Part shown: one piece after another, positions 1-9,152 of the stretch | Layout of the letters: every line of letters begins with the position of its first letter | Position numbering within the stretch: position 1 is the stretch's first letter | Program-made: the position numbers and the translations under genes | Source: JBKQVT01 sp963727245 | Lineage (GTDB): Bacteria > Planctomycetota > Planctomycetia > Pirellulales > Thermoguttaceae | Length of the DNA: 53,343 nt | Direction of reading: 5' to 3' | Assembly: GCA_963727245.1 (NCBI GenBank) | Contig: CAVSFO010000008.1 | Coordinates: 1 to 53,343 of the forward strand | The notes under the pieces: model-generated | Database searches by the model: none | What the model was told of the DNA's origin: nothing | The model's input: the letters and a program-made list of their open reading frames with translations, nothing else

Positions 1-84
1 GTCAAAGCCGGTTTCGATCGACCTCCAGCCGCACACGATTACCCGGGTCCTGAACCGCAATCGCTGTCAGATCGGCCCGGGCGG

Positions 85-387
85 CTACTTCGCCATGTCC
101 TTGAGCAGCTTCAGCGCCCGCACCTTGACCTTGTTGTAGGCGGGCTTGGCCGCCCGATCCATCAGCTCGCCCGGCTTGAACGGGTTCGGCACGCCCTTCT
201 GCGCCGGTCGGGCAGGGATTTTCTTCTTCTCGATTTTCACCAGCCCTGGGATCGCGATCACGCCGGCGCCCTTGTCGCCGAGGCTCCTCTTGATTTCGGC
301 GGCCAGGGCCTCCAGCACGGCGGCCACCTGCTTCTTGGGCACGTCGGTGGCGGCGGCGATGTTCGTGTACAGCTCGGTCTTGGTTAA
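85..387 (-). pseudogene. HU-like DNA-binding protein, 5' end lost
   Basis: The reading frame encodes an HU/IHF-like nucleoid protein: a basic helical N-terminal half (TKTELYTNIAAATD, then KKQVAAVLEAL) and a C-terminal half rich in Lys/Arg/Pro with the motif NPFKPGEL, as in planctomycete HU-like proteins. Homology can be read from position 387 down to the stop at 85, but the codon just upstream (388-390) is TAG and no ATG, GTG or TTG lies between it and the conserved TKTELY segment. The first usable start is a GTG at 342, which would remove about 15 conserved residues. I infer that the native 5' end was lost at a junction near the GTTAAC at 383-388. A short functional product from the internal GTG is possible but less likely. 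Confidence 0.6.
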
Positions 388-487
388 CTATCCGCTTGCG
401 CATTGGCCTTCCTCCTACACCTTTCTATTCTACGCAACCCCAGGGCTATTGGTCTTCTTCATGCTGGCCTTTCGGGTCCAGTGCCAT

Positions 488-580
488 TTCCACGTCTCCC
501 CTGTCCCCGGGGGAGAGACCTCACCACGGAGACACGGAGACGATCATTTTCCACGTCTCCCCTGTCCCCGGGGGAGAGAC
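488..580. repeat. 32-bp direct repeat, two copies
   Basis: A 32-bp sequence containing the palindromic core CTCCCCTGTCCCCGGGGGAG occurs at 488-519 and again at 549-580. The 29-bp spacer carries a CACGGAGACACGGAG motif, a dispersed type that recurs near 20371. With two copies only and no further array it is not a CRISPR. It looks like an intergenic palindromic repeat. Confidence 0.7.
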
Positions 581-978
581 ACTCGAAATCGTACTCTTCG
601 TAGATAGGCCTTGTTCGGAGGTTGGCCGGTGCTGGCGAGGCAGAGCCCGTCCGGGGTCGGTTTGCCTCTCTTGCCCTCCTCGCCCCCCACTGGCGTGGTT
701 GTCTTTGCCGCCCAGTCTTCAAGAATGTAGGCACAACGATCAGGGGCGCTGTTTCAACGGTCGGCGACAGAGGATCGGAGGGGCGGCATTTTCACGAGGA
801 GCGTCGCGATCACGGTCCCAAGTGCGAACACGCGAATCCTGGTGACGGCAATGAACGCAGTCGGCGTCTTGTCTTGCTGTCGCGCCTGGCCATCTTGCGA
901 TGGCTACGAAGAGTCATGACCGGGTAACCGGTCATGTTCGGTAGTTTGTGTTTCACTTTTTCACAGGAGGATTGAGTC
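581..978. other. intergenic stretch, no gene recognised
   Basis: I see no supported gene here. The open frames lack family features and good ribosome binding sites. The last 20 bases hold the Shine-Dalgarno of the Cys-rich secreted peptide. Confidence 0.5.
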
Positions 979-1365
979 ATGCGACGTTTAGGAACCGTGC
1001 TTACCGTGCTGGCCTTGCTGTGGTTCGCCGCGGCAGAACCGGCTTCCGCCTTCGGGCATCGCTGCGGGAGACGCTGCCGCTGCTGCAACTCGTGTTGCAC
1101 CAGCACTTGCTGCACGTCGTCCTGCACCTCGTGCGGGTCGAGTTGCGGATCGTGTGGCACATGCGGTTGCCGGAGCAACTGCGGCAGTTGCGGATGCAAC
1201 GCCTGCATGGGCGGCACGACGGCTTCGTGTTGCCAACAGGGAACAGCCCCGGCAGCTACCGGTATGCCGATCACGGCGCCAGCCGTGCCGCCAACCGCGG
1301 CGCCAGCCCCGCTGCCGGCTCCGCCGCCAACCACGGCACCAACCCCGCCGCCAGCCGGAAAATAG
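979..1365 (+). CDS. Cys-rich secreted peptide with Ala/Pro-rich tail
   Basis: 128 residues. Residues 1-24 form a signal peptide (Arg-Arg, then a Leu/Val/Ala core, then ASA before the mature F). Residues about 25-90 contain 20 cysteines, mostly as CC, CxC and CxxC pairs among Ser, Gly and Thr. The last 40 residues are Ala/Pro/Thr-rich and look like a flexible tail. A strong ribosome binding site (CAGGAGG, 964-970) precedes the ATG at 979. The composition fits a secreted disulfide- or metal-rich surface peptide, a type frequent in planctomycetes. No catalytic domain is visible and the function is unknown. Confidence 0.75.
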   Translation: MRRLGTVLTVLALLWFAAAEPASAFGHRCGRRCRCCNSCCTSTCCTSSCTSCGSSCGSCGTCGCRSNCGSCGCNACMGGTTASCCQQGTAPAATGMPITAPAVPPTAAPAPLPAPPPTTAPTPPPAGK

Positions 1366-1730
1366 CGACCGCTTCGCCGCCATAGGAAGCGGTGAATAAG
1401 GCGTCGGCACGGTCTGAGGGTCCGATCGCGGTCGTTCGCGGCAGAGGCTTTCGACGCCAGCGACCGTGGAGACTCTCGCTCGGGCGGAGCAAGCTGCGAA
1501 GAAGCCCGCCCGGGCGGGGCCGGCCCTTGTGCGATTGGGCGGTCTTGCCGCCCTTGTAACCGCTCTTCCGCCTGGCGACCTCGACGCCGCCCGCCATTTA
1601 CGGCCAAACCGACCGCTCGTATACCAGGACGCAGCGCTGGGCGACTCGACCAGGTCACAGCCCCACTTCCTTCCTCGCCGCCTGGTACTTGTCCGCCAAC
1701 GCGCCGTCGACGGCGACGTGCTGGTATTCG
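1366..1730. other. intergenic stretch, decayed coding relics possible
   Basis: No intact gene is supported. On the minus strand a 26-residue frame (about 1741-1664) begins MHEYQHVAVDGALADKYQ and ends in a stop. It overlaps the exonuclease III-like fragment and may be another relic that I cannot assign. Confidence 0.4.
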
Positions 1731-1838
1731 TGCATGGTAACCCGCCTCCCAAATCGCCTCGTGCGGAAAGGCTTCCTCCCTCGCCTTCAGTTCCTGGAGG
1801 CACACGATGTCCGGCTGCGTGCGTTCAGGCCAGGCCAA
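1731..1838 (-). pseudogene. exonuclease III-like fragment
   Basis: A 36-codon stretch reads QPDIVCLQELKA, then EEAFPHEAIWEAGYH. This matches the N-terminal part of the endonuclease/exonuclease/phosphatase fold in exonuclease III (xthA), including the catalytic Glu of the LQELK motif. Homology ends abruptly after GYH, and the frame then becomes arginine-rich shadow. No start codon context or catalytic C-terminus remains. It abuts an LRR fragment on the other strand, so this is a junction of two relics. Confidence 0.5.
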
Positions 1839-2050
1839 CAGAAGTCAGCGACGCCGGGTTGGAACACCTCCAGGGGTTGACCGAACTCCAAGCGCTCAGC
1901 CTCAGTTTCGCCACGGCCGCTGACGCCGGGCTGCAATACCTCAAGGGATTGACCAAACTCCGAAGGCTCGACCTCAGCGGCACCAAGGTTGCCGACGCCG
2001 GCGAGCACGACCTTCAAAAGGCGTTGCCGAACGTGACAATTGGGCGGTGA
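1838..2050 (+). pseudogene. leucine-rich repeat protein, 3' fragment
   Basis: Seventy codons and a stop encode almost three repeats of the planctomycete LRR type (TEVSDAGLEHLQGL, ADAGLQYLKGLTKLRRL, GTKVADAG) and the usual C-terminal cap ending ALPNVTIGR. There is no start codon, signal or membrane segment upstream. Homology begins exactly where the antisense exonuclease III-like fragment begins, so this is the tail of a larger gene cut by rearrangement. The same family occurs intact or nearly so at 44754-45767 and 52479-53263. Confidence 0.7.
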
Positions 2051-2271
2051 CACGAAAGGCGAAGTGCCCGACGACAGCGGATGGCGGGCGCGACCGGCGG
2101 CGTGGCACCGAGGAAGCCGGCACTGGCTTTGCCTGCGATTCCGTAGTATCATGCACAACGCGATGGAACGTCCAGGAAGCCCACAACTCCGGCAAAGCCA
2201 GTGGTATCCTCGCGGCCAGAACGCAACTTGGGGCCCCGCCTCAATTCCCAACGCGCTGACGGAGATCGACG

Positions 2272-3159
2272 ATGCAAGCTCGTTTTGTGGCTCTCGCAGT
2301 AGTTGGTTCTTTGCTTCACCTCACCTTCGCGTTGCCAGCACGTGCACAGGACTCCGCCGCGGAATGCTTCCGCCAAGGATACGAGCTTTCACGCTCGCAT
2401 AAGTACCGCGAGGCAATACCCTATTATACGAAAACCATCGAACGGGATGGAAGCAACTCGGGCGCATATTGTAATCGAGGACACGCCTGGAACACCCTCG
2501 GCGAGTACGACAAGGCCCTGGCTGATTTCAACGAAGCCCTGCGGCTCGATCCCAAAGACGCCCACGCCTGCAACAACCGCGGCGTGACCTGGCTGCGAAA
2601 AGGCGAATACGACAAGGCCATTGCCGATTTCAACCGGGCCGTGGCCGTCGATCCCAAGCACGCCGGGGCGTACACCGGCCGCGGCAAGGTCTGGAATGAG
2701 AAAGGCCAGTACGACAAGGCCATTGCCGATCTTCACCAGGCCCTGCGGCTCAATCGCCAGAATGCCGACGCGTACCATCTTCTCGCGTGGATTCAATCCA
2801 CTTGCCCGGATGAGAAGTTCCGTGATGGGAAGGAAGCCGTGGAAAACGCCAGCCGGGCCCGCCAACTGGACGGCGGAAAGCATTGGAACCCTATCAACAC
2901 GCTGGCGGCGGCGTACGCCGAAAGCGGCGACTTCGAGCAGGCCTCGCAGTGGCAGCAGAAGGCAGTTGACCTGGTGGAGAGCGACCGGTCGGTAAAGGAG
3001 AAGGACAAGGAAGCGGTGCGCGGCCGTTTAGAACTTTACAAGGCAAAGAAACCGTACCGCGACCTGCCGAAGGGAATTGAGAAATCGAAACCACCCAGTG
3101 CGACGGCTCCAGCAAGCTCGTCATCCAAGTGCAAAGAGGCGCCGCTGGAAGACGATTGA
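2272..3159 (+). CDS. secreted tetratricopeptide-repeat protein
   Basis: 295 residues. Residues 1-25 are a signal peptide ending in ARAQ. Four TPR units follow between about residues 30 and 165, with the repeated pattern GEYDKALADFNEALRLDP, and a fifth degenerate unit sits around 200-230. The C-terminal 50 residues are charged, then Ser/Ala-rich. TPR arrays mediate protein-protein contacts. No enzymatic domain is present, so a periplasmic scaffold role is the most that can be said. The ATG at 2272 follows a GGAG-type site (CGGAGATCGACG). Confidence 0.85.
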   Translation: MQARFVALAVVGSLLHLTFALPARAQDSAAECFRQGYELSRSHKYREAIPYYTKTIERDGSNSGAYCNRGHAWNTLGEYDKALADFNEALRLDPKDAHACNNRGVTWLRKGEYDKAIADFNRAVAVDPKHAGAYTGRGKVWNEKGQYDKAIADLHQALRLNRQNADAYHLLAWIQSTCPDEKFRDGKEAVENASRARQLDGGKHWNPINTLAAAYAESGDFEQASQWQQKAVDLVESDRSVKEKDKEAVRGRLELYKAKKPYRDLPKGIEKSKPPSATAPASSSSKCKEAPLEDD

Positions 3160-3182
3160 AATCACCCTGCGGCACGGCCAAC

Positions 3183-3275
3183 CTCTGCGGCACCAAGGTC
3201 GGTGACGCGGGGCTGGAACACCTCAAAGGATTGACCCAACTCCAATTGCTGGGCCTCGGCGACACCAAAGTCAGC
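3183..3275 (+). pseudogene. leucine-rich repeat fragment
   Basis: About 31 codons encode GTKVGDAGLEHLKGLTQL and GLGDTKVS, one and a half LRR units of the planctomycete type, with no start and no cap. Located 24 bp after the TPR gene. A relic of the same family as the fragment at 1838-2050. Confidence 0.6.
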
Positions 3276-3419
3276 GTAAGCGTTCGGCGAAACGCATAGC
3301 ATGGGCGGCGGCCGACTAGCAGCAAAAAAAGAGGGAGGCCGCGGGATGGCTTCAGGCGGGCTGCCAAGAATGGGGCAGCAGTCAGGCGATCAACAACCAC
3401 GATGTCGTCGCGATCAGTG

Positions 3420-5091
3420 TTAGCCCGTGGCGGTGCTAATATTGAGCGTGCGGATTAATGCCTTCGTTGTGGGGATGACGGTGGGAGCAACGCTCAGCGC
3501 GCGAAATCCCATTTTCAGCAAGCGCGGCACGTATGCTTCCCGGCCGGCCAACTCCCCGCAGAGCGTGACGGGCCGATCGGCGGCCTCGGTGACGACGATG
3601 CTTAGCAGTCGCATGACCGACTCGTGGCCATCCAGATAGTAATCGTTGACCGAGGCGTCGTCGCGAGCAGCGGCCAAGGTGTATTGGGTGAGGTCGTTTG
3701 TGCCGACGCAGAAAAAGTCGACGTGCTTCAAGAGCGAGGGAATTGCCAGCGCTGCGGCCGGCGTCTCGACCATCGCGCCAAACTCGGGCGGACTGGTGAC
3801 CTTTCGCTCCGTGCTCATCGCATCGAACGCCTCCCGCATCCGGCGAATATCGTCTTCCAGCGTGACCATCGGAATCAGCACGCGCAGCCAGTGCTCCTGG
3901 GAAAGTTTCAAGATCGCTCCCATTTGAGTTCTGACCAACTGCGAGTAATTCAGGAGCAATCGCACGCCGCGGCGTCCCAACCCGGGATTGGAAGTTGGAG
4001 GCAAGGCCAAATAAGGCAACGGCTTGTCGCCGCCGACGTCGAGAAGGCGAATGGTCACCGGCCGATTGCCCAGCGGGGCGATCAGGCTTTCGAGTTCCCG
4101 GAATAATTCGTCCTCTGTCGGCGGCATCGGCCGTGCAAAGTAGAGTTGCTCGATCCGCAACAGCCCGACACCGTCGGCGCCATTGTCCAGAGCGAGTTCG
4201 GCATCATCGTGGATGCCGATATTGGCTTCCACGCTGACCAACTGGCCATCGAGCGTCCGCGCCGGATCGCGACAGGCCGCCTTGCAACGCACCAGCGTCG
4301 CCCGCCACTTTTCCATTCGCTCCTGGAAGTCGGTTCGTGTCGCAATTGTCGGGGCGATCACCAGCGTGCCGCGAAAGCCGTCCACCAACAGCTCCGTGCC
4401 GCTGCTGACCAGCGACAGGATTCCCGGAATCTCCGTGATCGTGGGAATTCCTTTTTCACGCGCCAGAAGTGCCGCGTGCGACCCTTGCCCCAGCGCTTCG
4501 ACGACCACCGCCGCCACATTCGACTTGGGCAGCAAGACAACATCCGACGGCAGAAGCCGCTCGACCACCAGAATGCTGTGCTCCGGAATGGCCTTGAGGC
4601 CCGCGTCCTGCTCGCCGCGAAGTCGCCGGATGATATTGCGGCCCAAATCCAGCACGTCATCGGCGCGCTGGCGCAGGGTCTGGCTTTCCAGCGTCTCGAA
4701 CTTCTGATACCACCGCTGCAATACCCGGCCAACGGCCGCTTCGGCGGTCAACAGCGAAGCTCTAAGTTCACGTTCGAATTCGCCCGACGCAAACAGCCCT
4801 CGCAGCATCTCGCCGTGCGCCCGAAAGATCCCGGCGAGCGTGGAATCGAATTCCACTTCGATGCGCTTTGCGTATTGTTCGAGATCTGCCAGTGTTTCTT
4901 CGACGGCAGTGCGCGAGACGAGCCAGCTCGCCGCCGACATCGTTTTGACCAATCGGTGCCGGCGGGCCACTCCACTTCAGCACATCGCCGACGACCCAGG
5001 CCTGCCCCATGCCCAAACCCGGTGAGATGCTCCGCCCTGAGAGCCTCGCCTCCGGTTGCGCAATGCCTGTTATCGCCGGCTCCCTTTCCAT
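3420..5091 (-). CDS. ptsP: PTS enzyme I-like PEP-protein phosphotransferase (frameshift near 4925)
   Basis: The product resembles enzyme I of the phosphoenolpyruvate phosphotransferase system, which takes phosphate from PEP and passes it to HPr-type proteins in the cytoplasm. The start is the ATG at 5091 with a GGAG site. The first 56 residues (SGRSISPGLGMGQAWVVG) read in one frame and the rest in another, with the break in a GTGCGCGAG run near 4920-4928. After the break come the HPr-binding helical domain, the phosphohistidine motif GSHAALLAREKGIPTI, the PEP-barrel motif CVGTNDLTQYTLA and the catalytic Cys in TLCGELAGRE. Total length is about 556 residues, normal for the family. It begins 18 bp after the oxidoreductase gene, so the two are probably co-transcribed. 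No HPr gene is in the window, so a regulatory role is inference. The symbol is a family guess (ptsI or ptsP). Confidence 0.8.
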
Positions 5092-5108
5092 TGAGTTCTC
5101 CAAACCAT

Positions 5109-6752
5109 TCAGCGACTGATCGAAAGCAGTCGATGTGCGCAAGTCACCGCCATGGAGCCGTCGCCGACCGCGAAGCCGACTCGCTTGGTAGACCCCGAGC
5201 GGATATCTCCGGCGGCAAGTATGCCTGGTGCGGTTGTCTCCAGCGGGCAAGGGTCGCGATCGTCGCGGGGCCATAATCCGGAACGAACGACGTCCGTGCC
5301 GGTCAACAGATAGCCATTGGCATCGCGAGCAATCTCAGCCGGCAGCCACTCCGCCGACGGCTCGGCGCCGATGAATACGAATACGGCCGAACAAGGCACC
5401 TGGCATTGTGCTTGAGTGACGTTATTCTTCAGGGCGATCGCTTCCATGTGACGATTTCCATGAATCGCTTCGATCTCGGTCTGTTCATGGACGAGCACGT
5501 TGGCGGTTGCTCGGATGCGCTCCGACAAGTATTCCGACATGCCGGGACCAAGTGTGCGACGGATCAGTAAATGCACATTGCGCGACGGACAGCAGTCTGC
5601 CAGAAACATCACGGCCTGTCCGGCCGAGTTGCCGCCCCCGACAACGGCAACGTCGGCGTCGTGGTGGAGGTCGGCTTCAACCGTCGTGCAGGCGTAATAG
5701 ATGCCGGCGCCTGCAAATCGGTCCGCCCCAGTAGCCTCCAGTCGTCGCCAGCGGACGCCCAAGGCAAGAAGAAGAACCTGGCAGCGAATCTCCGCGCCGC
5801 AATCCAGTTGGAGCACGTGCAACTCATCGACGGATCGTGCGGGAGTCACCCTTTCGACCGCGACGGGGGCGACAATCCGGGCGCCAAACTTGAGCATTTG
5901 CAAGACTCCGCGCGTCGCCAGGTCCGCACCGCTCAAGCCGGCCGGAAAACCGATGAAGTTTTCGATCCGCGACGATCCGCCCGCCTGGCCGCCCGGTCCG
6001 AGCCGGTCGAGCATCAAGGTGGAAATGCCTTCGGACGATGCATACACGGCGGCGGCGATCCCCGCGGGACCGGCGCCAACAATCGCCAGATCGACCTCCT
6101 GCGTAGGGCAATGTTTCCAGATGCCGGCCTCGCAGGCCAGTTCCTGCAGGGAAGGGTTCACGAGAACTCGCCCGTTGCCACATTCAATCACCGGCGTCTT
6201 GCGCGGTGAACCCATCGAGGTGAGAGCACGTTGGCCCTCCTCGGTTTCCGTGTCGAACCACGTAAAGGGGACGAAATTCTTATAGAGAAACTCTCGCACC
6301 GTGTTCGTATCGCGGCAGCGCCCGGGACCGACGACACGCAGTCCGACCGTGCCCAACTTCGACAAAAGCTCGCGCCGGCGCGTGAACGCGGTGATCAGCT
6401 TCTCGCCGAAACTCGGTACACGATTCAGCAAACTCCTGAGCTGGCTGCCTGGAACGCACAGCAGGCGCGTTGCGCCCCGCGCCACGCCGGTCACAATCAC
6501 CGGACGACCGGTGAGAAGGTCGATGTCTCCGGAGAATTGCCCGGGCTCATGAACGACGACAACGCACTCGCCGTCGGTCGGATTGCGGATTTCGATCTGA
6601 CCGAATTCAACAATGTACAAATCGATATCCGCTTGACCGGCTCGAAAGATGGTCTCACCGTCAGCGTAGTCACGAGCGGTGCCCAAGGACTTCACCAGCG
6701 CGAGTTCTGCGCTGGTAAGTCGGGGAAACGCCACTTCTTCCATTTGAACCAT
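5109..6752 (-). CDS. cyclic-nucleotide-binding domain fused to thioredoxin reductase-like flavoprotein
   Basis: About 547 residues from the ATG at 6752, chosen because GAGGAGATCGCA precedes it. A longer frame to 6827 has no such site. Residues about 10-130 form a cNMP-binding (Crp-like) domain, and about 137-205 a thioredoxin/glutaredoxin-like linker. Residues 220-545 form a two-dinucleotide-domain flavoprotein with FAD motif GAGPAG (225-230), the GPGGQAGGSSRIENF segment, NADPH motif GGGNSAGQ and terminal FAD-binding segment ILAAGDIRSG. The redox CxxC of true thioredoxin reductases is absent: the equivalent segment reads YYACTTVEA with one Cys. It is therefore a cNMP-gated NAD(P)H-flavin oxidoreductase of unknown acceptor. 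It heads a two-gene unit with the enzyme I-like gene. Confidence 0.85.
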   Translation of the reverse strand: MVQMEEVAFPRLTSAELALVKSLGTARDYADGETIFRAGQADIDLYIVEFGQIEIRNPTDGECVVVVHEPGQFSGDIDLLTGRPVIVTGVARGATRLLCVPGSQLRSLLNRVPSFGEKLITAFTRRRELLSKLGTVGLRVVGPGRCRDTNTVREFLYKNFVPFTWFDTETEEGQRALTSMGSPRKTPVIECGNGRVLVNPSLQELACEAGIWKHCPTQEVDLAIVGAGPAGIAAAVYASSEGISTLMLDRLGPGGQAGGSSRIENFIGFPAGLSGADLATRGVLQMLKFGARIVAPVAVERVTPARSVDELHVLQLDCGAEIRCQVLLLALGVRWRRLEATGADRFAGAGIYYACTTVEADLHHDADVAVVGGGNSAGQAVMFLADCCPSRNVHLLIRRTLGPGMSEYLSERIRATANVLVHEQTEIEAIHGNRHMEAIALKNNVTQAQCQVPCSAVFVFIGAEPSAEWLPAEIARDANGYLLTGTDVVRSGLWPRDDRDPCPLETTAPGILAAGDIRSGSTKRVGFAVGDGSMAVTCAHRLLSISR

Positions 6753-6948
6753 TGCGATCTCCTCTATCCGGCGACGACTCGATGTACCGGCGGGCGGCCG
6801 ATAACGCCTTAAGGGCGTCCGGGGCAACCTGGTAGTATGCGGTACGTCCGATCGTCGCGCTCGCGTCGGCGCGACGAACTTAACCCTGTGACAGAATGTC
6901 TGTCCTTAGGCAATGGAATTATATGTCTCATGGCAATTGAGGGTTAAC

Positions 6949-7266
6949 TCACCGGGACCCAAGCGCCCGGTCGAGGTTGAAGGCCGCGCTAATCAGGGCC
7001 AGATGGGTGAACGCCTGCGGGAAATTGCCGAGGGCCTGGCCGCTGGCGCCCGTCTGCTCGGCGTAGAGGCCGAGGTGGTTGGCATAACCGAGCATCTGCT
7101 CGAAGAGCAGGCGGGCGTCGTCCAGCCGGTCCGGTTCGATGTGGCCGGCGCGGGTGAGCGCGTCGACGAGCCAGAAGGAGCACATGTTGAAGGTCCCCTC
7201 CCGGCCCGACAACCCATCCGGGGTAGTGGCGAGATCGTACCGATAGCCGTGAAGAACGCGGTTAAC
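6949..7266 (-). pseudogene. GH15 (glucoamylase/trehalase-like) C-terminal fragment
   Basis: The frame reads DGLSGREGTFNMCSFWLVDA, then LFEQMLGYANHLGLYAEQ and GNFPQAFTHLALISAAFNLD before a stop. This is the conserved C-terminal part of the GH15-type (alpha/alpha)6 barrel, including the GNFPQAFTH motif. Only about 105 codons of roughly 600 remain and the 5' part is missing. GTTAAC occurs at both borders of the fragment (6943-6948 and 7261-7266). Confidence 0.75.
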
Positions 7267-7440
7267 CGGACGCTTTGTTCCGCATCCTAGCTGCTCCTAT
7301 CGGCCCGGCGAGCAGTTCGTCGCCCCCGACCGCCCCCCGGCAGGCTGGGTCAGCAGAGCGAAAGCCACCGCTGGCGCTAGCCTTTGGCTGCCGTTGTCTC
7401 CTTGATTCCCTCTTTCTCCCCTTCCCTGGAGGATCTTCGA

Positions 7441-7949
7441 TGAGCAGTGTGATCGATGGACCCCTTTCCCGAGCGTCGACCGCCGCTGCGCAACGCTTGC
7501 GCACCACGATGGCGGCCGTCCGTGTTTCCCTCTCCTGGTTCGGAACCGGGAAGACTTTGACGGCCGAACAGAAGCAGGAGGCGGCCGAGCCGTTCAGCGC
7601 CGACGCCCGCTTCCTCAGTGCCGGCAAGCGGTTGCTCGATGTATCCCACCCGGCCTACAAGGCGGTCACGGCTGTCCGCGGCAAGATGATCGCGTATTGG
7701 AAGTCGATGAGCCTTCCCTATCCGGAGCCGGGCACCCGTGGGTTAACGGCCCAGGCGGAGGCGTGCCGCCTCGGCTTTTCGCGTTTTAGGGCCTTTCTCC
7801 GCAACGACTTGCGACTTGTAGCTTGTCTCGCCTCGTCCATCTTGTCGGGAAGCACAGACACTGCCCATCGGCTCGCGTTCCGCCCGAAACGGCCGTTTGG
7901 CGTCCAAAGTCTCTCTGTCTCTCTTCCGCCGGGCCGGTCCGGGTTATGA
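7441..7949 (+). CDS. hypothetical protein, probably 3'-truncated
   Basis: 169 residues from the ATG at 7441, preceded by CTGGAGGATCTTCG, a strong ribosome binding site. Residues 1-98 look like a folded conserved domain (SLSWFGTGKTLTAEQKQEAA, KRLLDVSHPAYKAVTAVRGK, SLPYPEPGTR). After residue 99, at a GTTAAC (7742-7747), the sequence turns into Arg/Leu/Ser-rich material without domain character. That suggests the native 3' part was replaced. No signal peptide or membrane segment. I do not recognise a function. Confidence 0.45.
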
Positions 7950-8085
7950 AGGGGTTGGCAGCTCTACAGCGGATCAAGAGGTCATGGTTCGGCTTGGTGA
8001 GCGCGGTCAAGCCCCTTGCGACTGCCAGCCAGCGCCGCGACGAGTCGTTCACGGCCGCCACACGCAGCGGGTGATTCTGCCTCAG

Positions 8086-9152
8086 TCACGCCAGGGTGAC
8101 GCTATGGGCCTTTAACAGGCACGTGACGTTGCAACCGACCGCCAGTTGCAGTTCGGCCAGCGCCTGGTGCGTGATTTCTGCCCACAGAATCTGCCCGATA
8201 TCGACGGCCACGAAGACGGCATTTTCCAGGCACAGAATGCGGCAGATACGGCCGGGCAAGTGGTTGCGCGGCTAAGACCGGAAACGTCTTCGCGCGAAAG
8301 CATCACGTCGGCGGGGCGAAACTGTATGAATGCCGCGGACCCCGACGGCGACAGGTTCGGGGGCAAGATGACCGTCCGTTCCCCGATATGGGCCAGGCAG
8401 TGGTTCTCCGCCGCGGAAAGCCGGTCGATGCGCAGCAGATTGACGGGCCCGGTCGAGTTGGTCCACGCCAGCGGGACAGGCTGCACCAATGCGTCGTCGG
8501 GAGAGCCGGCGCCCACCAAGCGGCCGTCCTGGACGACGATCACCCAGCCCGCGGCGCGGCGGACCTCCGCCTGGCTGTGCGTCACGTAGAGCACGGGCAC
8601 CTGCCACTCCGCCACGGCGCGCTCCAGGTAGCCGAGCACGCGGCCTTTCAGCGGATCGTCAAGCGAGGCGAGCGGCTCATCCATCAGTAGGAGTTCCGGG
8701 CCGCGCAACAGCGCCCGTCCCAAGGCCACGCGCTGTTTCTCGCCGCCGGAGAGATTATGGGGGTAGCGGCGGAGAAGTGAACTGAGTTCCAGCACTTCGA
8801 CCGCTCGGCAGTAAGCCGCCGGCGGCCGCTTTCCGCAACGCGGCAGCCCATAGCGCAAGTTCCCCTCGACCGTGAGATGGGGAAACAAGAGCGCGTCCTG
8901 GAACACGAAACCGATCTTTCGCCGCTCGGGAGGCACCCACACGCCGGACGGCGTCTCCAGCAGCGCGCGGCCTGACAAACGCACGACGCCCCGGGCCGGT
9001 CGAAAGAAGCCGGCGATGGCGTTGAGGATGGTCGTCTTGCCGCTGCCCGAGGGGCCAAAGAGGGCGGTGAAATGGTGATTCGACTCGAAGCCGACATCGA
9101 GTTGGAAGCCGTGGGCGAAACGATGCTGGCACTGGAACTCAAGGAGCGTCAT
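8086..9152 (-). CDS. modC: molybdate ABC transporter ATPase ModC (frameshift near 8270)
   Basis: ATP-hydrolysing subunit of the ModABC molybdate importer. Motifs in order: Walker A GPSGSGKTT (33-41), Q-loop VFQDALLF (Q85), signature LSGGEKQRVALGRALL (134-149), Walker B LLLMDEPLASLD (155-166) and switch VTHS (about 190). The C-terminal TOBE domain that senses molybdate starts in the first frame and continues in another after about residue 295 (RNHLPGRICRILCLENA, then a TGA at 8086). The break lies in a TTGCGCGGC run at 8264-8272. Without that correction the last 60 residues would be nonsense. The start overlaps the end of modB by 14 bp, and it is the last gene of the mod unit that follows the nif genes. 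Confidence 0.88.

Noticed and set aside
488..580. Possible CRISPR array
   Set aside because: Only two copies of a palindromic repeat with one spacer, no cas genes and no leader. Better explained as a dispersed intergenic repeat.
810..1838. 342-codon minus-strand gene overlapping the Cys-rich peptide
   Set aside because: Only the first 36 codons have homology (exonuclease III-like). The rest is shadow of the plus-strand gene and low-complexity sequence.
5109..6752. Ordinary thioredoxin reductase
   Set aside because: The reductase CxxC is missing and a cNMP-binding domain is fused at the N-terminus. Called a TrxR-like flavoprotein instead.
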